DNA from: Planctomycetota bacterium
GTDB taxonomy: Bacteria > Planctomycetota > JACOTG01
Assembly: GCA_016178505.1 (NCBI GenBank)
Contig: JACOTG010000313.1
Span: forward strand, 1-42,488
Direction of reading: 5' to 3'
Length of the DNA stretch: 42,488 nt
Within the stretch, counting starts at the first letter, position 1. Each line of letters begins with the position of its first letter. The position numbers were made by a program, and so were the translations under genes. This document shows, in pieces, positions 26,277-33,504 of the stretch. Below the pieces are notes generated by a model, which worked only from the letters and a program-made list of their open reading frames with translations, ran no database searches and had not been told where the DNA came from.

Positions 26277-27171
26277 GGGGACGTCGGCGCGCCCCCGTGT
26301 CGCCGTCATCGTTCTCCATCTGGACGCAGAGGACGAGACTCGTAACTGCCTGCGCGCGCTCGCCGCGTCGCGATATCCGAACTCGACGACGTATCTCCTC
26401 GACAATGGATCGCGACGCCCGCTCGGCGCCATCGACACCGCGCCGAAGCGTCTCGAGCGCGTGAGGTCGTCCACCAATCTCGGGTTTGCAGGCGGTGCCA
26501 ACCACCTCGCCGACCGCGCGCTCTCGGACGGCGCCGATCATCTTCTGTTCCTGAACAACGACGCCCAGGTCGAATCGGACACGATCGACCGGCTCGTCGA
26601 GCAGGCCGCGGTATCTCGGTTCGGGGGGATCTTCGGCGCTCGAATTCTGGCGCCGAGTGGCGCGATCGAGTCGGACGGCGAGCGCGTTCGCTTGCGCTGG
26701 CTTCGTCGGCGCGCCCTGTTGGCGCCCTCCGACGACCCGATCGAGGTCGACGCCGTGCTCGGGTGCGGCATGCTCGTCACTCGGTCCGTCGTTGATTCGA
26801 TCGGGCTTTTCGACGAACGGTACTTCGCATACTTCGAGGAGATCGACTTGTGCCTTCGCGCCCGTCGCTCCGGCTTTCCTGTGGTCACCGTGCCACGAGC
26901 CCGCGTCGTGCATCGCGGGTTCGGCTCGACCGGCGGCAGCGTCTCGCCGCGCGCCGCCTACCTGCGGGCGAGAAACGCAAAGCTCCTCGTGCGCAAACTC
27001 GGAAGCCCGATCGACCGCGCGTGCTTTGCCGCCGTGTATCCCGCGGCCATCGCGCGAAGGAGTCTTCGGTTCATCGCGGGTCGACGCCTGGATCTCGCCG
27101 CAGCAACGCTCCGGGGCGCACTCGCGCGATCATTCGGACCGCCTCACTCGCTCGGCTCGCGCCAGGGCTGA
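26254..27171 (+). CDS. GT2-family (rhamnosyltransferase-like) glycosyltransferase
   Basis: The 305-residue protein starts at GTG 26254, inside the 3' end of the GT4 gene (23-nt overlap). It has VAVIVLHLDAEDETRNCLRAL, STNLGFAGGANHLADRAL, the metal-binding LFLNNDAQVESDTI, VLGCGMLVTRSVVDSIGLFD and YFEEIDLCLRARRSG. The HRGFGST motif resembles rhamnosyl- and GlcNAc-transferases of the WbbL/RfbF group. It is the last gene of the plus arm. Its 3' end overlaps the 3' end of the opposing GT-C/TPR gene by 28 bp. Confidence 0.87.
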   Translation: MPTACSPEGTSARPRVAVIVLHLDAEDETRNCLRALAASRYPNSTTYLLDNGSRRPLGAIDTAPKRLERVRSSTNLGFAGGANHLADRALSDGADHLLFLNNDAQVESDTIDRLVEQAAVSRFGGIFGARILAPSGAIESDGERVRLRWLRRRALLAPSDDPIEVDAVLGCGMLVTRSVVDSIGLFDERYFAYFEEIDLCLRARRSGFPVVTVPRARVVHRGFGSTGGSVSPRAAYLRARNAKLLVRKLGSPIDRACFAAVYPAAIARRSLRFIAGRRLDLAAATLRGALARSFGPPHSLGSRQG

Positions 27172-29405
27172 TTGCGTTCGTACGCCGCATTCTCCTGGCG
27201 CAGATGGTCCAGCCAGACCGAGTTGCCTTGCGGCTGCACGAGTTCGATTGCGCGTCGAATCGACTGCGCCGCCTGCGCGAACCGACCGGCCTCGGCTTGT
27301 GCGGCAGCGAGCACTTCCATCGCGCGCGGGTTCTGCGTCTGCGTCGACGCGCGAACGCGCTCCAACCACGTCGCCGCTTCGGTCGCATTGCGATCGCTCG
27401 CATCGGGAGACGTGAGGAGGAGCCACGCCAACTCGAGCGGGAAGGACGGATCATCGGAAACGCTTTGCACCGAGCGCCTCGCAGCAGCAATGGCGTCGTC
27501 GTATCGCTTCGCACCGGCGAGGGCCTTCGTCAGGTTGAAATGAGCCTTCGCGTATTGAGGCTTGAGTTCGATCGCACGACGATAGGAGCTGACGGCCTCA
27601 TCGAACCGATCGAGCTTCAAGCACTCGTTGCCGAGGTTCAGGTAGGGCTCTGCCTTGTTCGGATTGATCGCGACCGCGCGGCGAAAACTTTCCGCTGCCT
27701 CGGAAACGTGACCTTGCGCGTCCTGCGCGTTTCCGAGCGTGAGGTACACGTCGGCGTCGTCCGTTCGACGACGAATGTCCCACGCGGCGCGGCCCAGCGC
27801 GGGGTCGGGCGCGTCCGCGAGGAGCGCGCGAAGAGCCGCCTCAGCTTCGGCAGCTCGGCCCACCTTCACCAGCGCTTGAGAAAGACCGATGACCGCCGGC
27901 GGAAACCCCGGGTGGAGGTCGAGAGCGCGTTGTGCAAACGAGATCGCCTCGTCGTACGGCCCGCGGCGCGCCCGAATCGCAGCGAGGTTCGTGAAACCTT
28001 GCACGGCTGCCTCGCTCGGCGGCGGACTGACGCGAATCACCGTCTGGAAGCAGCGCTCGGCGCCGTCGAAATCCTGATGATCAAACAGCCATTGGCCGTA
28101 GTTGATCTGCGCCATGGCGCTCCCGGGCGTTTTCTCGACGGTATCCGCCCACAGAGTTCCGAGGTCGCGATAGACGCCGGCCTGATCGTGACTCCTGAGC
28201 GCCAGGATCGCCACGATCCCAATGCCGACCGCCCCTGCTACGACCGTGGACACCTTCGAGGCCCCGAGCCGCGCGAACAACCACGCCGCGCCTCCGACGG
28301 CGAGCGCGATCCACCCGATCGATGCTTGGTACTGGAAGTGGTCGGCGACCCACGAGAAACGAAGCGGTGCCACGTTCACGAACCCAAGAGCCGGGAAGAT
28401 CGTCACGGCGTAGTACGCGACGGCAACCACCGGACCGCGTCCGACCCGTCCGCGCACGTGCAAGTACACGAGCGCGATTCCGAGCCCGATGGCTGCGATC
28501 GGAAACACCCACTGCCACGTCGCCGGATTCCAGCGCGAATAGATGAACGCGAGCGAAGCGGGCCACGCCAGCTTCCACGGATAGAACCAGAATGCGCGCC
28601 CGGCGAACTGAAGCCGGTCACCAAAGCTGAGCCAATCGAGCTCGGTTCCGCCGGTGAGCACGTGCGCCGCTTCGTGGGACTTCGTGATCATCGCTGCCCT
28701 GATGCCGACGCCGAGCATCGCGGTCAGTGTCGCCCACCGCAGAGCGTCGAGCCGCTTCTCGCGCCAATAGGAGATGAGACAAAGCGCGATCGGGAGGACC
28801 GCCGCGACCGTCTTGCTCGCGAGCGCGAGGACGAAACAAATGAACGCGACGGCGATCCAGCGCTTTCCGCCGCGATCGTCGAAGCGCAACCACGCGAGAG
28901 TCGCCAGAAGGGAAAAGAACAACGACAGCACGTTCTTCCGCTCGGTGATCCACGCGACCGATTCGACCATCACGGGGTGAACCGCGAAAATCGCCGCGAC
29001 GAGCCACGCGCCCGCCACACCGATGCGTCGAAGAACCAAGAGCAGCAGGAGCGCGTTGAGGGCGTGCAGGACGACGTTCACCGCGTGATATCCGGTGGGA
29101 TCGAGCCCCCAAAGTGAGTTCTCGAGTCGGAAGGTGGTGAAGACCATGGGGTAGTATTGCGGATTCAGCGGCGAGGAAGGGCTCCAGATCTCACCGAGCC
29201 CGCCGGGCTCCCGCAACGTCCGGTTGAGCAGGATGTAGTCGTCGTCGTCCCAGATGAAGCCGGCCCGCATCGCCGGGAGATACGCCAGAAACACCGCGGC
29301 GACGATGCCGATCGCCGCGAGGATCAGCGGCCAGCGACTCGTCTCGACACCGCCGGGTGGACGGTTTCGAGGTCCTCGACGACTCGTCGTAACCGATGCT
29401 TGCAT
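27144..29405 (-). CDS. Polytopic GT-C/TMTC-like membrane protein with TPR tail
   Basis: The 753-residue protein has a first helix at about 26-44, then IWDDDDYILLNRTL (acidic motif D53-D56). About ten more helices follow, with PMVFTTFRLENSLWGLDPTG, NVVLHALNALLLLLVLRR and AIFAVHPVMVESVAWITERK, all typical of TMTC-like/DUF1736-type bacterial proteins. The C-terminal 320 residues hold at least six TPRs (AEPYLNLGNECLKLDRFDEA, KAHFNLTKALAGAKRYDDA). In animals TMTC proteins are O-mannosyltransferases; the bacterial role is open. ATG 29405 is chosen because the membrane helix follows closely. The ribosome site is weak. A palindrome lies 42 bp upstream. It pairs with the 12892-14877 protein as the two ends of the glycan locus. 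Confidence 0.83.
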   Translation of the reverse strand: MQASVTTSRRGPRNRPPGGVETSRWPLILAAIGIVAAVFLAYLPAMRAGFIWDDDDYILLNRTLREPGGLGEIWSPSSPLNPQYYPMVFTTFRLENSLWGLDPTGYHAVNVVLHALNALLLLLVLRRIGVAGAWLVAAIFAVHPVMVESVAWITERKNVLSLFFSLLATLAWLRFDDRGGKRWIAVAFICFVLALASKTVAAVLPIALCLISYWREKRLDALRWATLTAMLGVGIRAAMITKSHEAAHVLTGGTELDWLSFGDRLQFAGRAFWFYPWKLAWPASLAFIYSRWNPATWQWVFPIAAIGLGIALVYLHVRGRVGRGPVVAVAYYAVTIFPALGFVNVAPLRFSWVADHFQYQASIGWIALAVGGAAWLFARLGASKVSTVVAGAVGIGIVAILALRSHDQAGVYRDLGTLWADTVEKTPGSAMAQINYGQWLFDHQDFDGAERCFQTVIRVSPPPSEAAVQGFTNLAAIRARRGPYDEAISFAQRALDLHPGFPPAVIGLSQALVKVGRAAEAEAALRALLADAPDPALGRAAWDIRRRTDDADVYLTLGNAQDAQGHVSEAAESFRRAVAINPNKAEPYLNLGNECLKLDRFDEAVSSYRRAIELKPQYAKAHFNLTKALAGAKRYDDAIAAARRSVQSVSDDPSFPLELAWLLLTSPDASDRNATEAATWLERVRASTQTQNPRAMEVLAAAQAEAGRFAQAAQSIRRAIELVQPQGNSVWLDHLRQENAAYERNQPWREPSE

Positions 29406-29446
29406 GCTCAGCCAGGCGGCCGGGAGCCGTCCGGCACCCGGAACGA

Positions 29447-29462
29447 TTCGGTGATCATCGAA
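29447..29462. promoter_or_regulatory. 16-bp palindrome upstream of the GT-C/TPR gene
   Basis: TTCGGTGATCATCGAA is symmetric except for one base pair of positions (5 and 12), around a TGATCA core. It lies 42 bp upstream of ATG 29405. It looks like a dimeric repressor or activator site; the regulator is unknown. Confidence 0.4.
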
Positions 29463-29628
29463 ACCGGCCTCACGCGTCCCTGCCGAACGCACGCGTCTGT
29501 CGGGGCGGCGGCCGAAGCGCGGCGAGTGTAGGGGCGACGTCGACGCTGCGTCAATCCCGCACGCTTTCGCAACCCACGTTGCCCCGGCGAGAAACAAAGA
29601 GCGCGTACGCCGCTCTCATCCTCTACGA

Positions 29629-29657
29629 TTGGTTTTTTCTCCACGCCCAAGTAGAAT
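29629..29657 (+). promoter_or_regulatory. Predicted promoter of the DUF2203 gene
   Basis: TTGGTT (29629-29634), a 17-nt spacer containing a T-run, and TAGAAT (29652-29657) match the sigma70 consensus at 4 and 5 of 6 positions. The expected transcript start is about 80 nt before ATG 29746. Confidence 0.6.
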
Positions 29658-29745
29658 CCTCGGCGACACGCGTGAGCGATCGGGCCGTCCCGGTTGCGGT
29701 CGCCGATCGCGAGTCGAGGATCGAGCACCGGATCGAGGGTCATCG

Positions 29746-30270
29746 ATGGCGCGACGCGTATTCACCCCCGAAGAGGCAAACAAGACACTCCCCCTCGTCC
29801 GCCGGATCGTCGCGGACGTCGTTTCGGCGCACCGCGAGATCCAGCGCCTTCACGCCGAGTATCACCAGCGCTCGTCGAGACTGCCGGAGCGAGCCGCCAT
29901 GTCGAAGGCGGATCGCGAAGCGCTCGAGATTCGCGTGCAAGAGCAGGTGGGTCAGCTGCAGGGATTTCGCGCCGAGCTGAAGTCGATCGGCTGCATCCTC
30001 AAGGACGAAGAAAAAGGGCTGCTCGATTTTCCGGGAAAGATCGAGGGCCGCGACGTGTGGCTGTGTTGGATGCTCGGCGAGGACACCGTCGGCTTCTGGC
30101 ACGAGCTCGACGCGGGCTTCACCGGCCGTCAACCGCTCCCGCGCACGGTGACGGACTCGGGCACTTCGACGTCGACGAGCACGAGAAGCGCACTCGACGC
30201 ACCGCCGGCGTCGCCGCACGTTCCCGACACGACGCGACGAGATCCCGACGCCGCCCGACGAGATCCGTAG
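29746..30270 (+). CDS. DUF2203-family protein
   Basis: The 174-residue protein starts with the family signature RVFTPEEANKTLPLVRRIVADV. A helical region (about 20-80) follows, then LKSIGCILKDEEKGLLDFPG and VWLCWMLGEDTVGFWHELDAGFTGR. Residues 135-174 are a low-complexity Ser/Thr then Arg/Asp-rich tail with two RRDP copies, probably disordered. Function is unknown; the family is small, cytoplasmic and widespread. A GAGGG ribosome site precedes ATG 29746. It stands alone and ends 12 bp from the opposing ETF-QO gene. Confidence 0.87.
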   Translation: MARRVFTPEEANKTLPLVRRIVADVVSAHREIQRLHAEYHQRSSRLPERAAMSKADREALEIRVQEQVGQLQGFRAELKSIGCILKDEEKGLLDFPGKIEGRDVWLCWMLGEDTVGFWHELDAGFTGRQPLPRTVTDSGTSTSTSTRSALDAPPASPHVPDTTRRDPDAARRDP

Positions 30271-30282
30271 CCCGACGGACCC

Positions 30283-31950
30283 TCACATGTTTGCGTAGCT
30301 CGGCCCGCTCCCGCCTTCCGGCGGAACCCACGTGATGATCGCGTAAGGGTCGGCGATGTCGCACGTCTTGCAGTGGACGCAGTTCTCCGCGTGGATGACG
30401 AGCCTCTTCGCGCCCGGCCGCGTCGCGCCTTCATCGGGGATCATTTCGTAGACGTGCGCCGGACAGAAGCGCTCGCACGGGTTTCCGTACTCGACCGCAC
30501 AGCGATTCTGACAGACGTCGAGATCCGCGACTTGGAGATGACACGGCTGATCGATCTCGTGCTCGGTGCCCGCGAAGTAGACGTCCGTGACCTTGTCGAA
30601 CGTGAGCACTTTGTCCGGCTCGAACGGCGGCAGCGATCCGTTTCGCGAGACATCGGAGAGCTTTCGATACGCTTCGTGGTCGGCTCTCGACCGGAGGCGA
30701 GCGACGAGACCCCGGCCTCCGGTGAGGTACTGGAGCCCCGCGTTCACGAACCCGGCCCAAAAGTTTCCATGGAATGCCTGGCGGAAATTGCGGCACTGCC
30801 ACAGTTCGCGACCGACGGCGCCCGCGTCGAGCCGCTGCCAATAGCGCGACAGCGCCGCCGCCGTCACGTCGCCCGAATCGACGGCGTCGAACGCGACCTC
30901 GGCGGCAATCATCCCGGAGCGCATCGCCATGTGAATGCCCTTGAGCTTCTGGGCGTTCAGGAGCCCCGCGGAGTCGCCGATCAGCATGACGCCGTCCGCA
31001 TAGGGCCTCGGGACGGAGAAGTACCCGCCCTCGGGTACCGTCTTCGCGCCATAGCCCACGAGCTTTCCGCGGTCCAGGATGGAGCTGACGAGCGGATGCG
31101 TCTTGAAGAGCTGGAACGCGCGATGGGGATCGAACGTCGGGTCCTTGTAATCGAGCCCGACGACGAGTCCAACCGCGACGAGGTTTTTCTGCATGCCATA
31201 GACGAAGCTTCCGCCGTAGATGCTCGACGGAAGCGGAAAGCCGACCGTGTGCACGATCTTGCCGCACGGGAACCGGCCCTCGGGCACCTCCCACAATTCC
31301 TTGAGTCCGATGCCGTACGCCTGCGGATTCTTGCCGGCGTCGAGCTTCAATCGATCCACGAGGACCTTTGTCAGGCTCCCGCGTGGCCCCTCGCCGAGGA
31401 TCGTGACCTTGGCGCGAATGTCGACACCGGGCTCGAAGGTCGGCTTGTGTTGTCCGTTCTTGTCGACGCCTTGGTCGCGGGTTCTCACGCCGACGACGCG
31501 ATCGCCTTCGAACATCAACTCGGCGCCGGGGAACCCCGGGAACAGCTGCACGCCCTTATTCTCCGCGATCTCTCCCATCCAGCGCACGAGCTTGTTGATC
31601 GAGCAAACGAAGTTTCCGTGATTGCGGAGCGGCGGCGGCGTCAGAGGAAATCGAATCGCCCGCTTCCGCGTGAGGAAGAAGATCCCCTCCTCCGTCACTG
31701 GGCCCTCGACGGGACAGCCCTGCTCGAGGAAATCGGGAATCAGCTCGCGAAGTGCGCTCGGGTCCAGAATGGCACCGGAAAGCGATTGGCCGCCGATCGC
31801 CGGCGCCTTCTCGATGACGACGACGGAATGCTCCGTGCCGGGTTTTCGCTTTGCCACTAGGTCTTGGAAGTGGATCGCACCGGCGAGGGAACCAGGTCCC
31901 GCACCGACGAAGAGGACGTCGACTTCCAGCGTTTCGCGTTCTCGTGCCAC
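30283..31950 (-). CDS. Electron-transfer flavoprotein:quinone oxidoreductase
   Basis: The 555-residue protein passes electrons from reduced ETF to the membrane quinone pool, which here is probably menaquinone. The N-terminus has the FAD-binding VLFVGAGPGSLAGAIHFQDL, then EKAPAIGGQSLSGAILDP. The quinone-binding and membrane-surface domain includes the conserved GGYFSVPRPYADGVMLIGDS and LKGIHMAMRSGMIAAE. The C-terminal ferredoxin-like domain contains CVHCKTCDIADP plus further cysteines in CQNRCAVEYGNPCERFCP. Length equals the family norm. The start is GTG 31950 with GGAGG 8 nt upstream. It lies 57 nt after the FGGY kinase and may be the last gene of the isc transcript. No etfA or etfB is in the window. 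Confidence 0.93.
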   Translation of the reverse strand: MARERETLEVDVLFVGAGPGSLAGAIHFQDLVAKRKPGTEHSVVVIEKAPAIGGQSLSGAILDPSALRELIPDFLEQGCPVEGPVTEEGIFFLTRKRAIRFPLTPPPLRNHGNFVCSINKLVRWMGEIAENKGVQLFPGFPGAELMFEGDRVVGVRTRDQGVDKNGQHKPTFEPGVDIRAKVTILGEGPRGSLTKVLVDRLKLDAGKNPQAYGIGLKELWEVPEGRFPCGKIVHTVGFPLPSSIYGGSFVYGMQKNLVAVGLVVGLDYKDPTFDPHRAFQLFKTHPLVSSILDRGKLVGYGAKTVPEGGYFSVPRPYADGVMLIGDSAGLLNAQKLKGIHMAMRSGMIAAEVAFDAVDSGDVTAAALSRYWQRLDAGAVGRELWQCRNFRQAFHGNFWAGFVNAGLQYLTGGRGLVARLRSRADHEAYRKLSDVSRNGSLPPFEPDKVLTFDKVTDVYFAGTEHEIDQPCHLQVADLDVCQNRCAVEYGNPCERFCPAHVYEMIPDEGATRPGAKRLVIHAENCVHCKTCDIADPYAIITWVPPEGGSGPSYANM

Positions 31951-32007
31951 CGTGCGCCTCCGGGGTTCGATCGGGAGGAGGGAACTATACTGTCGAAGCT
32001 CCCCCCT

Positions 32008-33504
32008 TCAAACGGTCCCTTGCGCGAGACGTCGCCAGATCGGTCTCATGAGGTCGAGCGCCCTGCGGTGCCGCTCGAGGTCCCGCTGAAACCGTTCGTG
32101 ACGCGCCGCATGCGGCGTGACGCGCAAACGAATCGGCGAACGCCACGCTGGATCGTCGCCGTCGCCGAGCGCTCGTCGTCCGAGAATCCAAGCGCCGCGC
32201 GCCGACGCTTCGAGGTCTTCGGGAACGAGCAGCTCCCGGCCGATCGCGTCCGCGATCGTTTGCGCGAGGAGCGGCGAGCGAAAACCGCCGCCGCTCGCGA
32301 TGACCTTCACCGATTCCGCAGTCGGGGACGACGCGCCCGCGGCGCGCTCGATCTCTTCGAACAGGAGCGCGAGATGCGTCGCCACGCCGCGCCAGGTCGC
32401 CGCGATCAAGTCGAGTTTGTCGATCGCCGTCACGGCACCAGAGATCGCGAGGCCATACCCGGGCTCGTAGAACGGAGCGCGCTCTCCGCGTACGAACGGC
32501 AGCACTAGAAGATCCGCTCGCTCCGGCGTCTCGACACGCGATCGGATCGCCGCTTCGAGAGCGTCGACGGACTCGAACTCGGGCGCCCATCGCCGGCGGG
32601 CCCATTCGAGTACGGCAGCGCCGTTGTTCGACGCCGCGCCGAGAACGAAGCGCGACCGATCGAGCACGTAGCACCAGAGCGCGGGAATCGCCGGGCGGGG
32701 CGGCGCATCGGGCACGACGCGGAGCGCAGCGCTCGTGCCGATCGTAATCGAAAGCGTTCCCGGCATGTCCGCGCCGCTTCCCACCGCCGCCAACATTCCG
32801 TCGCCGGCACCTGCCACGATCGGCGTGCCTGCGGGCAGTCCGGTGCGCCGGGCCGCGTCGTCGACGACGGTTCCGACGATGGCATCGGTCGGCACGACAT
32901 CGGCGAGTCGACCTCCATCGATGCTCGCGGCGGAAAGCGCCTCTCGCGACCAGCATCGCTTTTCCAGATCGAAAAGACCGCTTCCGGACGCGGTCGCCTC
33001 GTCTTCGACGACGCGGCCCGAGAGCCGTCCGATGAGCCACGCTTTGGGAGAAACGAAGCGATCGGCGGCATCGAATCGACGTCGATCGTGCGCGGCCATC
33101 CAAGCCAGACGCTCTCGCGGATAGCTCCCGTGCGGCGGGCAGCCCGTTCGCTCATGCAGGAGCGAAGCGGCGTCGCGACGTCGCAGGTTTGCGGCTTCGG
33201 CGGCCGCGCGGTCGTCGCACCACAATTGGATCGGCCCAAGATCCAGTCCGCTCGAATCGATGGGCAGCAATCCGTGCAAGTACGTCCCGATGCAGACGCC
33301 GTCGGGAGGCGACGACGCGCAGACTTCGCGCAACACGTCGTCGAACGCCGCACCGAGGGCCGCGGGATCGTGCTCGCACCGATCGGAGCGCGGCACGAGG
33401 ATGCGAAGCGGCCGGCGTGCCTCTTCCGTGACGCGCCCGCCGGCGTCGTAGCGCACGGCCCGGACGGAGCTCGTGCCCACGTCGACGGCGACGACGTCGG
33501 TCAC
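32008..33504 (-). CDS. FGGY-family carbohydrate kinase (gluconokinase/xylulokinase-like)
   Basis: The 498-residue protein is a sugar or sugar-acid kinase of the actin/hexokinase fold. Domain I opens AVDVGTSSVRAVRYD. Further marks are GTPIVAGAGDGMLAAVGSGA, the phosphate loop ITIGTSAALRV, LPFVRGERAPFYEPGYGLAI and the ATP-site VIASGGGFRSPLLAQTIADA. The last segment and the GERAP motif resemble FGGY gluconokinases more than glycerol kinases, but the substrate is uncertain. The GTG start overlaps the hscA stop codon by 4 nt (GTGA), so it is translated with the Fe-S chaperone. This position in an isc operon normally belongs to a ferredoxin gene. No sugar transporter or dehydrogenase is nearby. Confidence 0.88.
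   Translation of the reverse strand: MTDVVAVDVGTSSVRAVRYDAGGRVTEEARRPLRILVPRSDRCEHDPAALGAAFDDVLREVCASSPPDGVCIGTYLHGLLPIDSSGLDLGPIQLWCDDRAAAEAANLRRRDAASLLHERTGCPPHGSYPRERLAWMAAHDRRRFDAADRFVSPKAWLIGRLSGRVVEDEATASGSGLFDLEKRCWSREALSAASIDGGRLADVVPTDAIVGTVVDDAARRTGLPAGTPIVAGAGDGMLAAVGSGADMPGTLSITIGTSAALRVVPDAPPRPAIPALWCYVLDRSRFVLGAASNNGAAVLEWARRRWAPEFESVDALEAAIRSRVETPERADLLVLPFVRGERAPFYEPGYGLAISGAVTAIDKLDLIAATWRGVATHLALLFEEIERAAGASSPTAESVKVIASGGGFRSPLLAQTIADAIGRELLVPEDLEASARGAWILGRRALGDGDDPAWRSPIRLRVTPHAARHERFQRDLERHRRALDLMRPIWRRLAQGTV

Larger units (their letters stand above)
29406..29745. other. 340-bp divergent intergenic region
   Basis: This region between the GT-C/TPR gene (minus) and the DUF2203 gene (plus) holds a near-perfect palindrome at 29447-29462, a good plus-strand promoter at 29629-29657, and a stretch poorer in GC around it. 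Short open frames on both strands have no family resemblance and arginine-rich composition, so I call no gene. Confidence 0.6.

Noticed and set aside
26850..29117. 755-residue plus-strand frame opposite the second GT-C/TPR gene
   Set aside because: The antisense frame lacks any motif, while the minus strand gives clear membrane helices and TPRs.
29408..29743. 111-residue minus-strand frame in the 340-bp gap
   Set aside because: There is no ribosome site and no family, and it would run through the DUF2203 promoter region; not convincing as a gene.
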